In this document: positions 7,601-15,399 of the stretch, in pieces
How positions within the stretch are numbered: the first letter of the stretch is position 1
Layout: every line of letters starts with the position of its first letter
Made by a program: the position numbers and the translations under genes
Source: Pseudomonadota bacterium
Lineage (GTDB): Bacteria; Pseudomonadota; Gammaproteobacteria; Burkholderiales; Burkholderiaceae
Length of the DNA stretch: 17,459 nt
NCBI GenBank assembly: GCA_021783435.1
Contig: JAJXUC010000043.1
Location: 7,618-25,076, forward strand
Direction of reading: 5' to 3'
Notes under the pieces: generated by a model
What the model was told of the DNA's origin: nothing
The model's input: only the letters and a program-made list of their open reading frames with translations
The model's database searches: none

Positions 7601-10600
7601 CTCGTGCCGTTGCACCAGCAAGTCGACCGCGTGTTGCATGACACGAGTGTCCAGCGGACCTCGCAGCAGCAAGGCCACGGGAATGTTGTAGGCGACCGAG
7701 GCGGGGTCGAATTGCTGGATCAGCCACATGCGTCGCTGCGAAGACGACATCGGCAACAGTCCGTTGCGCGCAATCCGCGGTATTGCAACCAGGCTCGCGC
7801 TCGCCGGTGCAATGCCGTTCGGCAGGGCCTCCAAATGCTGCGCCAGATCGGCGATGCGAACATGCTCGAAGAGCTTGGTCAGCGCCAATTCCTGGCCAAG
7901 GCGCTCGCGGATGCGCGAAGCCACCTGCGTGATCTGCAGGGAGTGGCCGCCCAGGTCGAAAAAGCTTTCGCGGGTGCCGAACGCTTTCAAGCCGAGAACC
8001 TCGCTCCAGATGGCCCACAGCGCATGCTCGGTGGGTGTGCTTGGCGCGACGATCTCACCGGGCGCAGGGGTGGCGAGGTCGGGCGCTGGAAGGGCCTGGC
8101 GATCGAGCTTGCCGTTGGCCGTGAGCGCGAATGCATCGAGGTGGATGTACTGCGAGGGCACCATATAGTCCGGCAGGGCCCGGCGCAGATGTTCGCGGCA
8201 AGCCGCAGGGTCGGGAACCTGCGAGCCCTCATGCACGGTGAAATAAGCGACCAGACGCTTGTCGGACTGCGCATCCAGTGCGGTCGTCACCAGCGCCTGC
8301 CGGATGTCGGGATGCAGGGCGAGTTGGTTTTCGATGTCGCCCAACTCGATGCGGAAGCCGCGGATCTTCACTTGATGGTCGTTGCGGCCGATGAACGCGA
8401 TCCGACCGTCGTCAAGCCAGCCTGCGAGATCACCGGTTTTGTACAGCCGTTCGCCAGCACCCTCGCCGTAAGGATCGGGGATGAAGCGCTCGGCGGTCAG
8501 TCGGGCCCGGTGGAGATAGCCGCGCGCCACCCCCAGCCCGCCGATGTGCAATTCGCCCACGGCGCCGATCGGCACGATGCGGCCCATCGGGTCGAGGATG
8601 CGCAGCTGGACATTGGGCAGCGGGCGGCCGATATGGGGCTGGGGCGAGGCGGAGTCGATGCGCGCCGCCGTGGCGTCGACCGTGCACTCCGTGGGGCCGT
8701 AGACGTTGTAGAACGCGTGTTCGCGCCGCCCGCACAGCTCGGCCCAGAGGGCGCTGTCGATGGCTTCGCCCCCCACCAGGGTGACTCGCGGCCAGGCCGG
8801 CGGGGGGCGCAGTTCCCCGGCTGCGATGACCGCCTTCATCTGCTGCGGCGTGATGTCCAGCACGTCGACCCTGTGCTGCGTCAAATAACCCGACAACTGC
8901 GCAGGATCGAAGCGCACGGACTGCGGCAGCAGCACCAAGGTGCGTCCAGCGGCAATCTGGATGATCTGCTTGATCGCGGCGTCAAAGCCCAGCGAGGCAT
9001 TGACGCCGACGCGTCTGACATCCGCATGCTGGCGGTACACCGCATATTCCAGTGCATCCAGGAGGTTGCCCACGCTGCGATGCTCGATGAGGACGCCCTT
9101 GGGTTTCCCGGTCGAGCCGGACGTGTACAGCAAATAGGCCAGATCCTGCGGACCTGGCGCTGGGGCTGGCGCGGCAGTATCCGGATCCGGCGCATCGGAG
9201 GTGCCGAGCGCATCCAAACCCAGGATCCGGGCGCCGCTCGCCACCAGGTGGGTGATCGAGGCAGCGAAGTCGGACAGCACCACAAGCGGTCGGGCATCGT
9301 CCAGGATGGCGGCAAGGCGCCCGGCGGGTTGCGCCGGGTCCAGGGGGACGAAGGCGCCCCCGGCGGCGAGGATGCCGAGCAGGCCGGCGATCATGTCCAG
9401 GCCACGGTTCGCATGCAGGCCGACCAGCACACCGGGCCCCACGCCCAGCGTGCGCAGAGCCTGTGCCATGGCGTTCATCCGGCGCACAAGCTCGCCGAAG
9501 GTCAGGCGCTGGTCTTCGTACACCACGGCCAGGGCTTCGGGCTGGCGGTTGGCCAGGGCGGCGAAGCGCTCGTGGATCAGCACGGGGTTAGGCACAAGAA
9601 CCGGGCCGCGTCCAAAGTCATCCAGGATGCGATCGTCTTCGCCAGCCATGACGAGGCTGAATGCCCCCAGGGACAGATCCGGGCACTGCAGGGCTTGCGG
9701 GAAAAGCAGGGCCAGCCGGTCGCGGATGTGCTCGGCATCCGAGCGATCCAGGGCGTCGGGGTTGAAGTTCAGTTCGACGTCGACATCGGCGTCACGGTGA
9801 TAGTCCCGCACATAAATCATCAACGGGGTTTTCGCCAATCCGTTGTGGAGCGGAATGGTGGCATAGCTGGCGCCATGCAGTACGCCGTCTTCATCGAAAG
9901 GTTCGAGCGAGAACATGAGGTCGTAGATCCGCGCTCGGCCGCTGGAGGCCAGGTTGAGGTCACGATGGATTTCCGAGACCGGGAAGTTCTGATGTCGGTA
10001 ATCGTTGCGCAGATCGGCTGCAATCGCTGCCATGAGCGATGCAAAGGATTGCACCGGCTCGCAGTTGATGCGCAGTGGCAGCATGGAGGCAAACATGCCG
10101 ATCGTCGCTTTTTCCTGCGCGCCGATGCGGTTGTGCACCGGCACCCCGATGCAGATCGACGCTTGCTCCAGCAGTCTGAAGCATGCCAGGCCGAGAAGAG
10201 CGAGCAGGAAATGGGTCTGGGATGCGCCCAGGTCCATCGCCAGGCGATGCATGGCGTCGTAATCCGTGCGCCGAATGGTCCAGATCACCTGATGCTGGGT
10301 CGCCCCTCGCGTCTCGGTGCCGGCGGTCGATGGCAGCGGGAACAAGGCGGGCGGGATATGCGGGAAGCGCTGCTGCCAATAGCGCCGGTCGGCCTCGAAG
10401 CGCGCCGAATGCAAGTAGGACTGCTGCTTGTGCACGTACTCGACATAGGGCGGCGTCGCGGCCGGTGGATCGAGACCGGCCAGCAGGCCGTTGTAGGTTT
10501 GCCGGATGTGGCGCAACAGCAAGTGCAAGCCATGACCATCCACGACCAGGTGGTGACAGCGAGCCAGGAGAACATGCCGGGTTTGCGCGATGCGCATCAG

Positions 10601-10960
10601 CGTGAAACTGCACAAGGGCGAGACACGCAGGTCGAAGGGTTCCAGGAAGCGCTCGCGCAGCAAGCGGCGGGCCTGCGTCATGGCATCGGCCTGGTCGGAG
10701 AGATCGATCAGCGGCAAGGTGAAGACGAATCGCTCACACACGTGCTGCGTGATCAATCCCGTCGCATCATGGCGCGCGAAGGCCAGGCGCAGGACGTCGT
10801 GGCAATCGAAGGCGAGCTGGATGGCCGCTTGCAGGGTAGGGTGGTCCAGCGGACCATCGATGTCCAGGTAACAGCCGATGTTGTAGAGCGGACTGCCCTC
10901 GTGGATGCTCTGGTCGGCGTAGATGTCGAGCTGTTGCGGGGTCAGCGGGAAATCGGACAT
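4625..10960 (-). CDS. Dimodular non-ribosomal peptide synthetase, C-A(Glu)-T-C-A(Gly)-T, no release domain
   Basis: This is a 2111-residue cytosolic NRPS. C1 (about 1-430) has the catalytic motif HHLVVDG with His136-His137 and begins PLTPQQLDIY...YNIGCYLDIDG, like first-module or starter domains. A1 (about 470-960) has TSGSTGKPKG near 613, NVYGPTE, LYKTGD and NGKLD. T1 carries its phosphopantetheine serine in LGGHSL (Ser1007). C2 (about 1060-1490) has HHAIADT at 1201-1207 rather than HHxxxDG. A2 (about 1520-2010) has TSGSTGRPKG near 1680, NLYGPTE and NGKIN. T2 ends the protein with LGGHSL (Ser2072). There is no epimerase, methyltransferase, thioesterase or reductase. My GrsA-based pocket codes are DAKDLGVVDK (glutamate) and DILQLGLVWK (glycine-like). 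I chose the ATG at 10960; a GTG at 11011 adds 17 residues unlike C domains. Neither start has a clear ribosome binding site. No MbtH, phosphopantetheinyl transferase, transporter or TE gene is in the window. The product is not known to me. Confidence 0.93.
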   Translation of the reverse strand: MSDFPLTPQQLDIYADQSIHEGSPLYNIGCYLDIDGPLDHPTLQAAIQLAFDCHDVLRLAFARHDATGLITQHVCERFVFTLPLIDLSDQADAMTQARRLLRERFLEPFDLRVSPLCSFTLMRIAQTRHVLLARCHHLVVDGHGLHLLLRHIRQTYNGLLAGLDPPAATPPYVEYVHKQQSYLHSARFEADRRYWQQRFPHIPPALFPLPSTAGTETRGATQHQVIWTIRRTDYDAMHRLAMDLGASQTHFLLALLGLACFRLLEQASICIGVPVHNRIGAQEKATIGMFASMLPLRINCEPVQSFASLMAAIAADLRNDYRHQNFPVSEIHRDLNLASSGRARIYDLMFSLEPFDEDGVLHGASYATIPLHNGLAKTPLMIYVRDYHRDADVDVELNFNPDALDRSDAEHIRDRLALLFPQALQCPDLSLGAFSLVMAGEDDRILDDFGRGPVLVPNPVLIHERFAALANRQPEALAVVYEDQRLTFGELVRRMNAMAQALRTLGVGPGVLVGLHANRGLDMIAGLLGILAAGGAFVPLDPAQPAGRLAAILDDARPLVVLSDFAASITHLVASGARILGLDALGTSDAPDPDTAAPAPAPGPQDLAYLLYTSGSTGKPKGVLIEHRSVGNLLDALEYAVYRQHADVRRVGVNASLGFDAAIKQIIQIAAGRTLVLLPQSVRFDPAQLSGYLTQHRVDVLDITPQQMKAVIAAGELRPPPAWPRVTLVGGEAIDSALWAELCGRREHAFYNVYGPTECTVDATAARIDSASPQPHIGRPLPNVQLRILDPMGRIVPIGAVGELHIGGLGVARGYLHRARLTAERFIPDPYGEGAGERLYKTGDLAGWLDDGRIAFIGRNDHQVKIRGFRIELGDIENQLALHPDIRQALVTTALDAQSDKRLVAYFTVHEGSQVPDPAACREHLRRALPDYMVPSQYIHLDAFALTANGKLDRQALPAPDLATPAPGEIVAPSTPTEHALWAIWSEVLGLKAFGTRESFFDLGGHSLQITQVASRIRERLGQELALTKLFEHVRIADLAQHLEALPNGIAPASASLVAIPRIARNGLLPMSSSQRRMWLIQQFDPASVAYNIPVALLLRGPLDTRVMQHAVDLLVQRHEMLRASLLMGAHEPMTRIEPDLHVTVEHVVLTHLPADQRQPAARRWLSEGLDLPFNLASAPLHRIALLRLDTNQHVLSWVFHHAIADTWAIIIVMRELLQAYAALAQGKQPDWPPLEVHYVDYAAWQRSAAAVASRQTQTAYWLRQLRDLQPLNLPADRTPPKVPSFRGHEVSAELTPRIRAQVRQLGAAWGATPFMLYLAAFDLLLSRIAGATDIAVGSPIANRHHLATETLVGTLVNTLVMRTDLSGNPSFRELVERVRTTALDAYAHQDMPYDELVDNLASDRVGHPTGLVRVLFNLRNAPLGRFAAVDFDHEDFDFDRIAAQFDLSIHVDTEFTHRVHLDYSTDLYTRATAERLLDSYMHVLDQALVKPDLPLSAFSLAAPRQIDLLRGAWNATQVPLPPQLLVHRHVQGGLSAAPRREAAFATDARPSHFGELHTQALGLARLLRQRGIGRGQRVGLSLPRGAHMVPAMLGVLHAGACYVPLDPAYPPQRLRDMAADAELALILSHRPLQALFAGCDMPLLALDAPGFWAGLDGLPLPPDASNDARPEDPAYMIYTSGSTGRPKGVLVPHRAVVNFLASMAQAPGLGPSDKLLAVTTLSFDIAVLELLLPLAVGAQVVIADADTARDPYALRALLERSGCNVMQATPSTWRLLLDAGWNAPPGFRALVGGEALPLDLAERLLGCCGEVWNLYGPTETTVWSTAWKVENPCAGICIGRPIANTQVWVLDAHGHCCPIGVPGEIHIGGAGVALGYWRRPELTAERLIADPFGQNPEARLYKTGDLGRWRHDGQLEHLGRLDHQVKLRGFRIELGEIEAALLALPQVADAVVSTHAPSAQDVRLVAYVVPAAGQALQVSALREALRERLPDHMLPQHVVALPTLPRLPNGKINRGALPPPSTESSQARHRPRAQAAPNSPAENAIAAVWAELLGTEQIAVTDNFFDLGGHSLLAMRAVTTLEQRHGVRIQPRRMVLETLGQLANGLELKR

Positions 10961-11126
10961 GACGGTCGTTGGTTGCCAGGGACAGCGCCGAAAGCTGCCG
11001 ATGCAAGGCACGCAACGCTCATGTGAGTTGGAAACCCGAGATCGGGCAACCCATGACTTGGGGGTTGGTCATTCCAGCGACGTGGTTTAGCGGTCGAGAT
11101 CGAGCAAAATGCCGCGCCTCGAGAGC

Positions 11127-11161
11127 GTCCACGGCGCCAGACGATGCATCGCGCCGTGGAC
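11127..11161. terminator. Perfect 11-bp hairpin between ilvD and the NRPS gene
   Basis: GTCCACGGCGC (11127-11137) pairs with GCGCCGTGGAC (11151-11161) around a 13-nt loop. It lies 42 nt after the ilvD stop on the minus strand. Beyond it in that direction there is only a short T run (CATTTTGC, about 15 nt further). It is probably the ilvD terminator, which would leave the NRPS gene with its own promoter in 10961-11126. Confidence 0.6.
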
Positions 11162-11203
11162 ACAAGCCGTCGCCGGTTGCCCTGCGGTTTGCCTGGCGGG
11201 GAC

Positions 11204-12889
11204 TCAGCCCAGCTCGGCGTCCAGTACCGATCCACGCGACGCCGTTCCCGCAAGCTTGGCGAACTTGGCGAGAACGCCGCGGGTGTAGCGTGCCTTGGGC
11301 GGCTGCCACGCGGCACGGCGGCGGGTGATTTCGGCTTCACTGACGTTGAGTTGCAGGCGCAGGCTGGGGGCGTCGATGGTAATGCTGTCACCTTCGTGGA
11401 CCAGGGCGATGAGGCCGCCGACCTGCGCCTCGGGCGCCACATGGCCGACCACCATGCCCCAGGTGCCGCCAGAGAAGCGGCCATCGGTGATGAGGCCGAC
11501 GCTCTCGCCCATGCCGGCACCGACCAGAGCCGAGGTGGGGGCCAGCATTTCCGGCATGCCGGGACCACCCTTGGGGCCAAGGTAGCGCAGCACCAGGATG
11601 TCGCCATGCTGGATCTGTTTCCCCAGAATCGCCTGCAGCGCGCTTTGCTCGTCGTCGAACACGCGCGCCGGGCCGGTCATGCTGGGATTCTTCAGGCCGG
11701 TGATTTTGGCCACGCAACCTTCAGGGGCGAGATTGCCTTTCAGAATGGCGAGGTGGCCGTGCGCGTACATGGGCGCGGTGATCGGTCGGATCACGTTCTG
11801 GTCGGCGCGCGGAACCTCGGGCACGTCAGCCAGGTTCTCGGCCAAGGTCTTCCCGGTGATGGTGATGCAATCGCCATGCAACAGGCCGGCGGCGAGCAGG
11901 ATTTTCATCACCTGCGGAATGCCGCCGGCGCGATGCAGATCTGTCGCCACATAGTGGCCGGAAGGTTTCATGTCGCACAGCACCGGGGTGCGCTTGCGAA
12001 TGACTTCGAAGTCGTCGATGGTGAAGGGCACCTCTCCCGCATGGGCGATGGCCAGCAGGTGCAACACCGCATTGGTCGAGCCGCCGGTGGCCATGACCAC
12101 GGCCACGGCGTTTTCCAGCGCTTTGCGGGTGACGATGTCGCGCGGTTTCAGACCGGCGCGCACGGCAGCCAGCAGAACCTGCGCCGAGTCACGCGCCGAT
12201 TGCACCTTCTCGTCGTGCACATTCGCCATGGTCGACGAGTAGGGCAGCGACATGCCCATGGCCTCGATGGCGCTCGACATGGTGTTGGCGGTGTACATGC
12301 CGCCGCAGGAGCCGCTGGTGGGCACCGAGCATTGCTCGATGGCGTCGAAGTCCACCTGGTTCATGCGACCGGCGGAGAACTCGCCTACCGCCTCGAACAC
12401 CGAGACGATGTTCAGGTCTTTTCCTTTGTAGTGCCCGGGCAGGATGGTGCCACCGTAGACAAAAATGCTCGGCACATTGCAGCGAAGCATGCCGATCATC
12501 GCGCCCGGCATGTTCTTGTCACAGCCGCCGATGGTCAACACGCCGTCCATCCATTGGCCTTGCACGCAGGTCTCTACGCAGTCGGCAATGACCTCGCGCG
12601 ACACGAGCGAGTACTTCATGCCCTCGGTGCCCATCGACATACCGTCGGCGATGGTCGGCGTGCCGAAGATCTGCGGATTGCCGCCGGCTGCGCGCACGCC
12701 TTCAACGGCGGCATCGGCCAGTTTCTGCAGCCCGGAGTTGCAGGGCGTGATGGTGGAGTGGGCGTTGGCGATGCCGATCATCGGATGCGCGAAATCGGCT
12801 TTGGTGTAGCCCATCGCGTAGAACATGGAGCGGTTGGGCGCGCGGGCAACGCCCTCGGTGATCATGGAAGAACGGAGTTTGTCGGTCAT
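11204..12889 (-). CDS. ilvD: Dihydroxy-acid dehydratase
   Basis: This 561-residue enzyme dehydrates 2,3-dihydroxy-isovalerate and 2,3-dihydroxy-3-methylvalerate to the 2-oxo acids that precede valine and isoleucine (and leucine). Three cluster-ligand cysteines are visible: Cys50 in TPCNSG, Cys123 in GGCDKNMPG and Cys195 in [12 protein letters not shown]. The C-terminal signatures [12 protein letters not shown] and GHVAPEA are intact. At about 560 residues it belongs to the shorter lineage, expected to carry an oxygen-resistant [2Fe-2S] cluster, rather than the 616-residue E. coli [4Fe-4S] type; the cluster type is inferred from length. The reading frame is open to 13138, but [13 protein letters not shown] at 12889 is the family N-terminus. 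No clear Shine-Dalgarno sequence precedes it. It is divergent from lgt. Confidence 0.96.
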   Translation of the reverse strand: MTDKLRSSMITEGVARAPNRSMFYAMGYTKADFAHPMIGIANAHSTITPCNSGLQKLADAAVEGVRAAGGNPQIFGTPTIADGMSMGTEGMKYSLVSREVIADCVETCVQGQWMDGVLTIGGCDKNMPGAMIGMLRCNVPSIFVYGGTILPGHYKGKDLNIVSVFEAVGEFSAGRMNQVDFDAIEQCSVPTSGSCGGMYTANTMSSAIEAMGMSLPYSSTMANVHDEKVQSARDSAQVLLAAVRAGLKPRDIVTRKALENAVAVVMATGGSTNAVLHLLAIAHAGEVPFTIDDFEVIRKRTPVLCDMKPSGHYVATDLHRAGGIPQVMKILLAAGLLHGDCITITGKTLAENLADVPEVPRADQNVIRPITAPMYAHGHLAILKGNLAPEGCVAKITGLKNPSMTGPARVFDDEQSALQAILGKQIQHGDILVLRYLGPKGGPGMPEMLAPTSALVGAGMGESVGLITDGRFSGGTWGMVVGHVAPEAQVGGLIALVHEGDSITIDAPSLRLQLNVSEAEITRRRAAWQPPKARYTRGVLAKFAKLAGTASRGSVLDAELG

Positions 12890-13041
12890 GGGATTGGCGA
12901 TGCAAAAGTCGATGCGAAAGAGGTGTTGAGACAGAAACAAAACGGAAACGAAAGGCAACGGCTCCTGAACCTGGCCGGGCCGAGCCTGTCGTACCGGCAG
13001 GCATCCGAACGACCCGGGCTGCGGTTTTGCTGCAGCAGCCG

Positions 13042-13108
13042 TCCCTCGCGGAGATCGAAACAGCTCGGGAGTGGCCCTTCGTTTCATCGAGATCGGCGGC
13101 GCGAGGGA
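13042..13108. repeat. Nested inverted repeat in the ilvD-lgt divergent region
   Basis: TCCCTCGCG (13042-13050) and CGCGAGGGA (13100-13108) are perfect inverted copies. Inside them, GAAAC (13057-13061) pairs with GTTTC (13081-13085). The result would be a roughly 67-nt stem-loop ending 32 nt before the lgt start and more than 150 nt upstream of ilvD. It could be a leader structure for either gene or an operator; nothing in the sequence decides this. Confidence 0.4.
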
Positions 13109-13140
13109 GCCCTCATGCAGACCCCGTACACTTCGCAACC

Positions 13141-13962
13141 ATGCTAATTCATCCCAATTTCAACCCCATCGCCCTGAAGCTGGGGCCTGTCGAAATCCAT
13201 TGGTACGGCATCATGTACCTGTTGGGCTTCCTCACGTTCTGGCTGCTGTCGAAGAAGCGGCTGAAGGATCAACCCTACGCGCGTTTCGGCTGGACTTCGC
13301 GCGATGTGGAGGATTTGCTCTTTGCCGGTGTGCTGGGTGTCATCCTCGGCGGCCGGATCGGCTATGTGTTGTTCTATCAACCCGCGTATTACTTCGCCCA
13401 TCCCGCTCGCATCATCGCCGTCTGGGATGGCGGCATGGCGTTCCATGGCGGTTTGATTGGCGTGATGATCGCCGCCGGCTGGTTCGCCTGGACGCGCAAG
13501 GTGGCGTGGATGGATCTGCTTGACTTCGTGGCGCCGCTGGTGCCTCCCGGTTTGGCGTTCGGCCGCATCGGCAACTTCATCAATGGTGAACTGTGGGGGC
13601 GCCCGGCGCCCGCCTGGTGGCCTGGTGCGATGATCTACCCGGAGTCGGGCAGCATGGTGCCGCGATTTCCATCCGAGCTCTACCAGATGTTCTTCGAGGG
13701 CATTGTGCTGTTCACGGTGTTGTGGTGGCTGTCTCGCAAGGAGCGGCCCCGTGGCTTCATGGCCGGCAGTTTCGCCCTCGGCTATGGCCTGGCGCGTTTC
13801 ACCGACGAGTTCTTCCGCCAGCCCGATGCCTTCCTGGGCTACCTCTGGTTTGGCCTGACCATGGGGCAACTGCTGTCCATTCCACTCATCGTTCTGGGCA
13901 TCGGCATGATCGGGTGGTCCCTGCGCCGGGCCAAGCGCCTGGGCTGGAAACCGGCCGCCTGA
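13141..13962 (+). CDS. lgt: Phosphatidylglycerol--prolipoprotein diacylglyceryl transferase
   Basis: This 273-residue inner-membrane enzyme moves diacylglycerol from phosphatidylglycerol to the lipobox cysteine of prolipoproteins, the first step of lipoprotein maturation. Several hydrophobic segments are visible, consistent with the seven-helix Lgt fold. Family landmarks are present: [11 protein letters not shown] with Tyr26, [10 protein letters not shown], His102 in AFHGG, and the signature [18 protein letters not shown] containing Arg142, Asn145 and Glu150, followed by [14 protein letters not shown] in the C-terminal part. I chose the ATG at 13141 because [17 protein letters not shown] matches the family N-terminus; the frame is open upstream to 13027 but that part is unlike Lgt. 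No Shine-Dalgarno sequence is seen. TACACT at 13127-13132 could be a -10 box, giving a nearly leaderless mRNA. Confidence 0.97.
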   Translation: MLIHPNFNPIALKLGPVEIHWYGIMYLLGFLTFWLLSKKRLKDQPYARFGWTSRDVEDLLFAGVLGVILGGRIGYVLFYQPAYYFAHPARIIAVWDGGMAFHGGLIGVMIAAGWFAWTRKVAWMDLLDFVAPLVPPGLAFGRIGNFINGELWGRPAPAWWPGAMIYPESGSMVPRFPSELYQMFFEGIVLFTVLWWLSRKERPRGFMAGSFALGYGLARFTDEFFRQPDAFLGYLWFGLTMGQLLSIPLIVLGIGMIGWSLRRAKRLGWKPAA

Positions 13963-13978
13963 GCGGCTCAAGCCCGGG

Positions 13979-14494
13979 TCAGCCAGCCGCGTCGGGCATG
14001 GCCCAATCCTGCGGCCGCAGGATGTGAAGGCCTCGGGTGCGGGCTGCCGCTGCCAAGGCGAGCAAGGCTTTGTCCCGTGTCAAGAGCAGTCGCGCTGAAC
14101 GGCTCAGGGCCAGGTCGATGAATCGTTGGTCGTCCGGGTCGGCGCAACGCAAGGCTGGGGTGTCGGCATGGCAAGGCAAGGGGTCGGCAAGCAGGGTGGC
14201 GTGTCGCGTGAATCCGCTTGCCACGCGTTCGCGCCGATCGAGCGCTGCGCCGCGTCTGGCAAAGACATTGCGCGTGGCTACCTCCAGCGCTTCTTCCTGC
14301 ATCGCTGCCGTCGCGATCCACCATGCTCCACCCCGCATCAGGCGCCGGGATGGCGCCAGCATCGCAGCGTCCTGGAACAGCAGCCAGTCGAGCACGACAT
14401 TCGTGTCGAGGACCCAAAGCGGGGGGCGTTCTGGGAATCCGTCGCCATCGAACGGCTGACCAGTCGCCAGATTGGTTTGCGCCCGGGGGGCCAT
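13979..14494 (-). CDS. PIN-domain protein, putative ribonuclease (toxin-like, COG1569/TIGR00305 style)
   Basis: This 171-residue protein is a likely metal-dependent single-strand ribonuclease of the PIN superfamily. Acidic active-site candidates are in the expected order: Asp30 in VLDTNVVLDWL, Glu67 or Glu68 in MQEEALEVATR, Asp119-Asp122 in CADPDDQRFIDLAL, and Asp141 in LLLTRDKALL. The DPDDxxFIDLA and TRDKxLL patterns resemble the family often annotated as a PIN-family toxin component. No small antitoxin gene is visible on either side. It begins 5 nt after the TauE/SafE permease stop, so the two are probably one transcript; GGGGGC upstream could be its ribosome binding site. It ends 16 nt from the convergent lgt. 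Its role may be RNA processing rather than toxicity. Confidence 0.85.
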   Translation of the reverse strand: MAPRAQTNLATGQPFDGDGFPERPPLWVLDTNVVLDWLLFQDAAMLAPSRRLMRGGAWWIATAAMQEEALEVATRNVFARRGAALDRRERVASGFTRHATLLADPLPCHADTPALRCADPDDQRFIDLALSRSARLLLTRDKALLALAAAARTRGLHILRPQDWAMPDAAG

Positions 14495-14499
14495 CAGGC

Positions 14500-15336
14500 T
14501 CAGATTTGCCCCCAGCCCATGGCATGCACACCTTTCCACAGCATGTAGCTGGCCAACCCAAGCAGAAGCAGCGAAAACACCCGCTTGAGTGATTGCACGT
14601 GAATCCGGTGCGCAACGCGCGCGCCGATCGGTGCCATCAGCACGCTGGTGGCGGCGCAGGCGAACAAGGCAGGCAGATAGACGAAACCCAGGGAGTCGGG
14701 CGGCAAGCCGTTGGCCTGCAACCCGGAGACGACATAGCCGAACAGGCCGCCCGCCGCGATGGGAAAGCCCATGGCCGCGCTGGTGGCTACGGCGTTGCGC
14801 ATATGCATGCCGCGCCAGCCCAGGAAGGGCACCGTGAGGAAGCCACCGCCGGCGCCGACGAGCGAAGAGACGAAACCGATGAGGCCACCGACACCGATGA
14901 GTGCCGGCTTGGCTGGTAGGGTTTCCCGTGTGTCGGCAGCCTGCGTGCGGCCCGACGCCACCAGCATGCGCAGCGCCGACAAGCCGACGAACACGGCAAA
15001 GAACAGCGCCAGCCAGCCGGATTTGAGCAGGCCGGCGACTTGCGCGCCGATGAAGGTGCCGAGCACGGCGCCCATGCCCATCCACAATGCAATCGGCCAA
15101 CGCACGGCGCCGCGCTTGTGATGTGCGCGCACGCTCGAGGCCGAGGTGAACAAGATGGTGGTGAGCGAGGTGGCGATGGCCATGTGCACGATCAGGTCGG
15201 CGCCGAAGTGTTCGCGTGTGAACATGAAGGTGAGAAAAGGCACCAGCAGCATGCCGCCGCCAATGCCGAGAAGACCAGCCATGAAGCCCGTGAACGAGCC
15301 CAGCACCATGAGTTCAAGCAAAAATTGCCAGGCCAT
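14500..15336 (-). CDS. Sulfite exporter TauE/SafE family membrane protein
   Basis: This 278-residue inner-membrane permease has about eight hydrophobic segments arranged as two repeats. Each repeat starts with the family's glycine-rich motif: LLGIGGGMLLVPFL near the N-terminus and LVGAGGGFLTVPFL in the middle. Members export sulfite or sulfoacetate-type anions, or take up other small organic acids; the substrate cannot be read from the sequence. The ATG at 15336 (MAWQFLLELMVLGSFTG) starts just before the first membrane segment. The frame is open further upstream to 15849, but that part overlaps the 6S RNA gene and has no matching protein features. The 6S RNA lies 64 nt upstream and the PIN gene 5 nt downstream. 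Confidence 0.93.
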   Translation of the reverse strand: MAWQFLLELMVLGSFTGFMAGLLGIGGGMLLVPFLTFMFTREHFGADLIVHMAIATSLTTILFTSASSVRAHHKRGAVRWPIALWMGMGAVLGTFIGAQVAGLLKSGWLALFFAVFVGLSALRMLVASGRTQAADTRETLPAKPALIGVGGLIGFVSSLVGAGGGFLTVPFLGWRGMHMRNAVATSAAMGFPIAAGGLFGYVVSGLQANGLPPDSLGFVYLPALFACAATSVLMAPIGARVAHRIHVQSLKRVFSLLLLGLASYMLWKGVHAMGWGQI

Positions 15337-15399
15337 TGCACATCGGAAGGTTGAGGTCGTCGTGCGCCGTGTCACAAATGGGACGACGTTGTGCGCAGA

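Noticed and set aside
10961..11011. Longer NRPS start at the GTG at 11011
   Set aside because: The extra 17 residues do not look like a condensation domain start and no ribosome binding site supports the GTG. MSDFPLTPQQ at 10960 fits the family.
6923..11026. A 1367-codon open frame on the plus strand opposite the NRPS gene
   Set aside because: It lacks recognisable domains, is rich in Gln, Arg, Gly and His as expected from the antisense of GC-rich codons, and lies across conserved NRPS motifs. It is a composition artefact.
13979..14494. Complete toxin-antitoxin module
   Set aside because: Only the PIN-domain gene is present. Both neighbours are identified as other proteins (lgt and a permease), so a module cannot be claimed.
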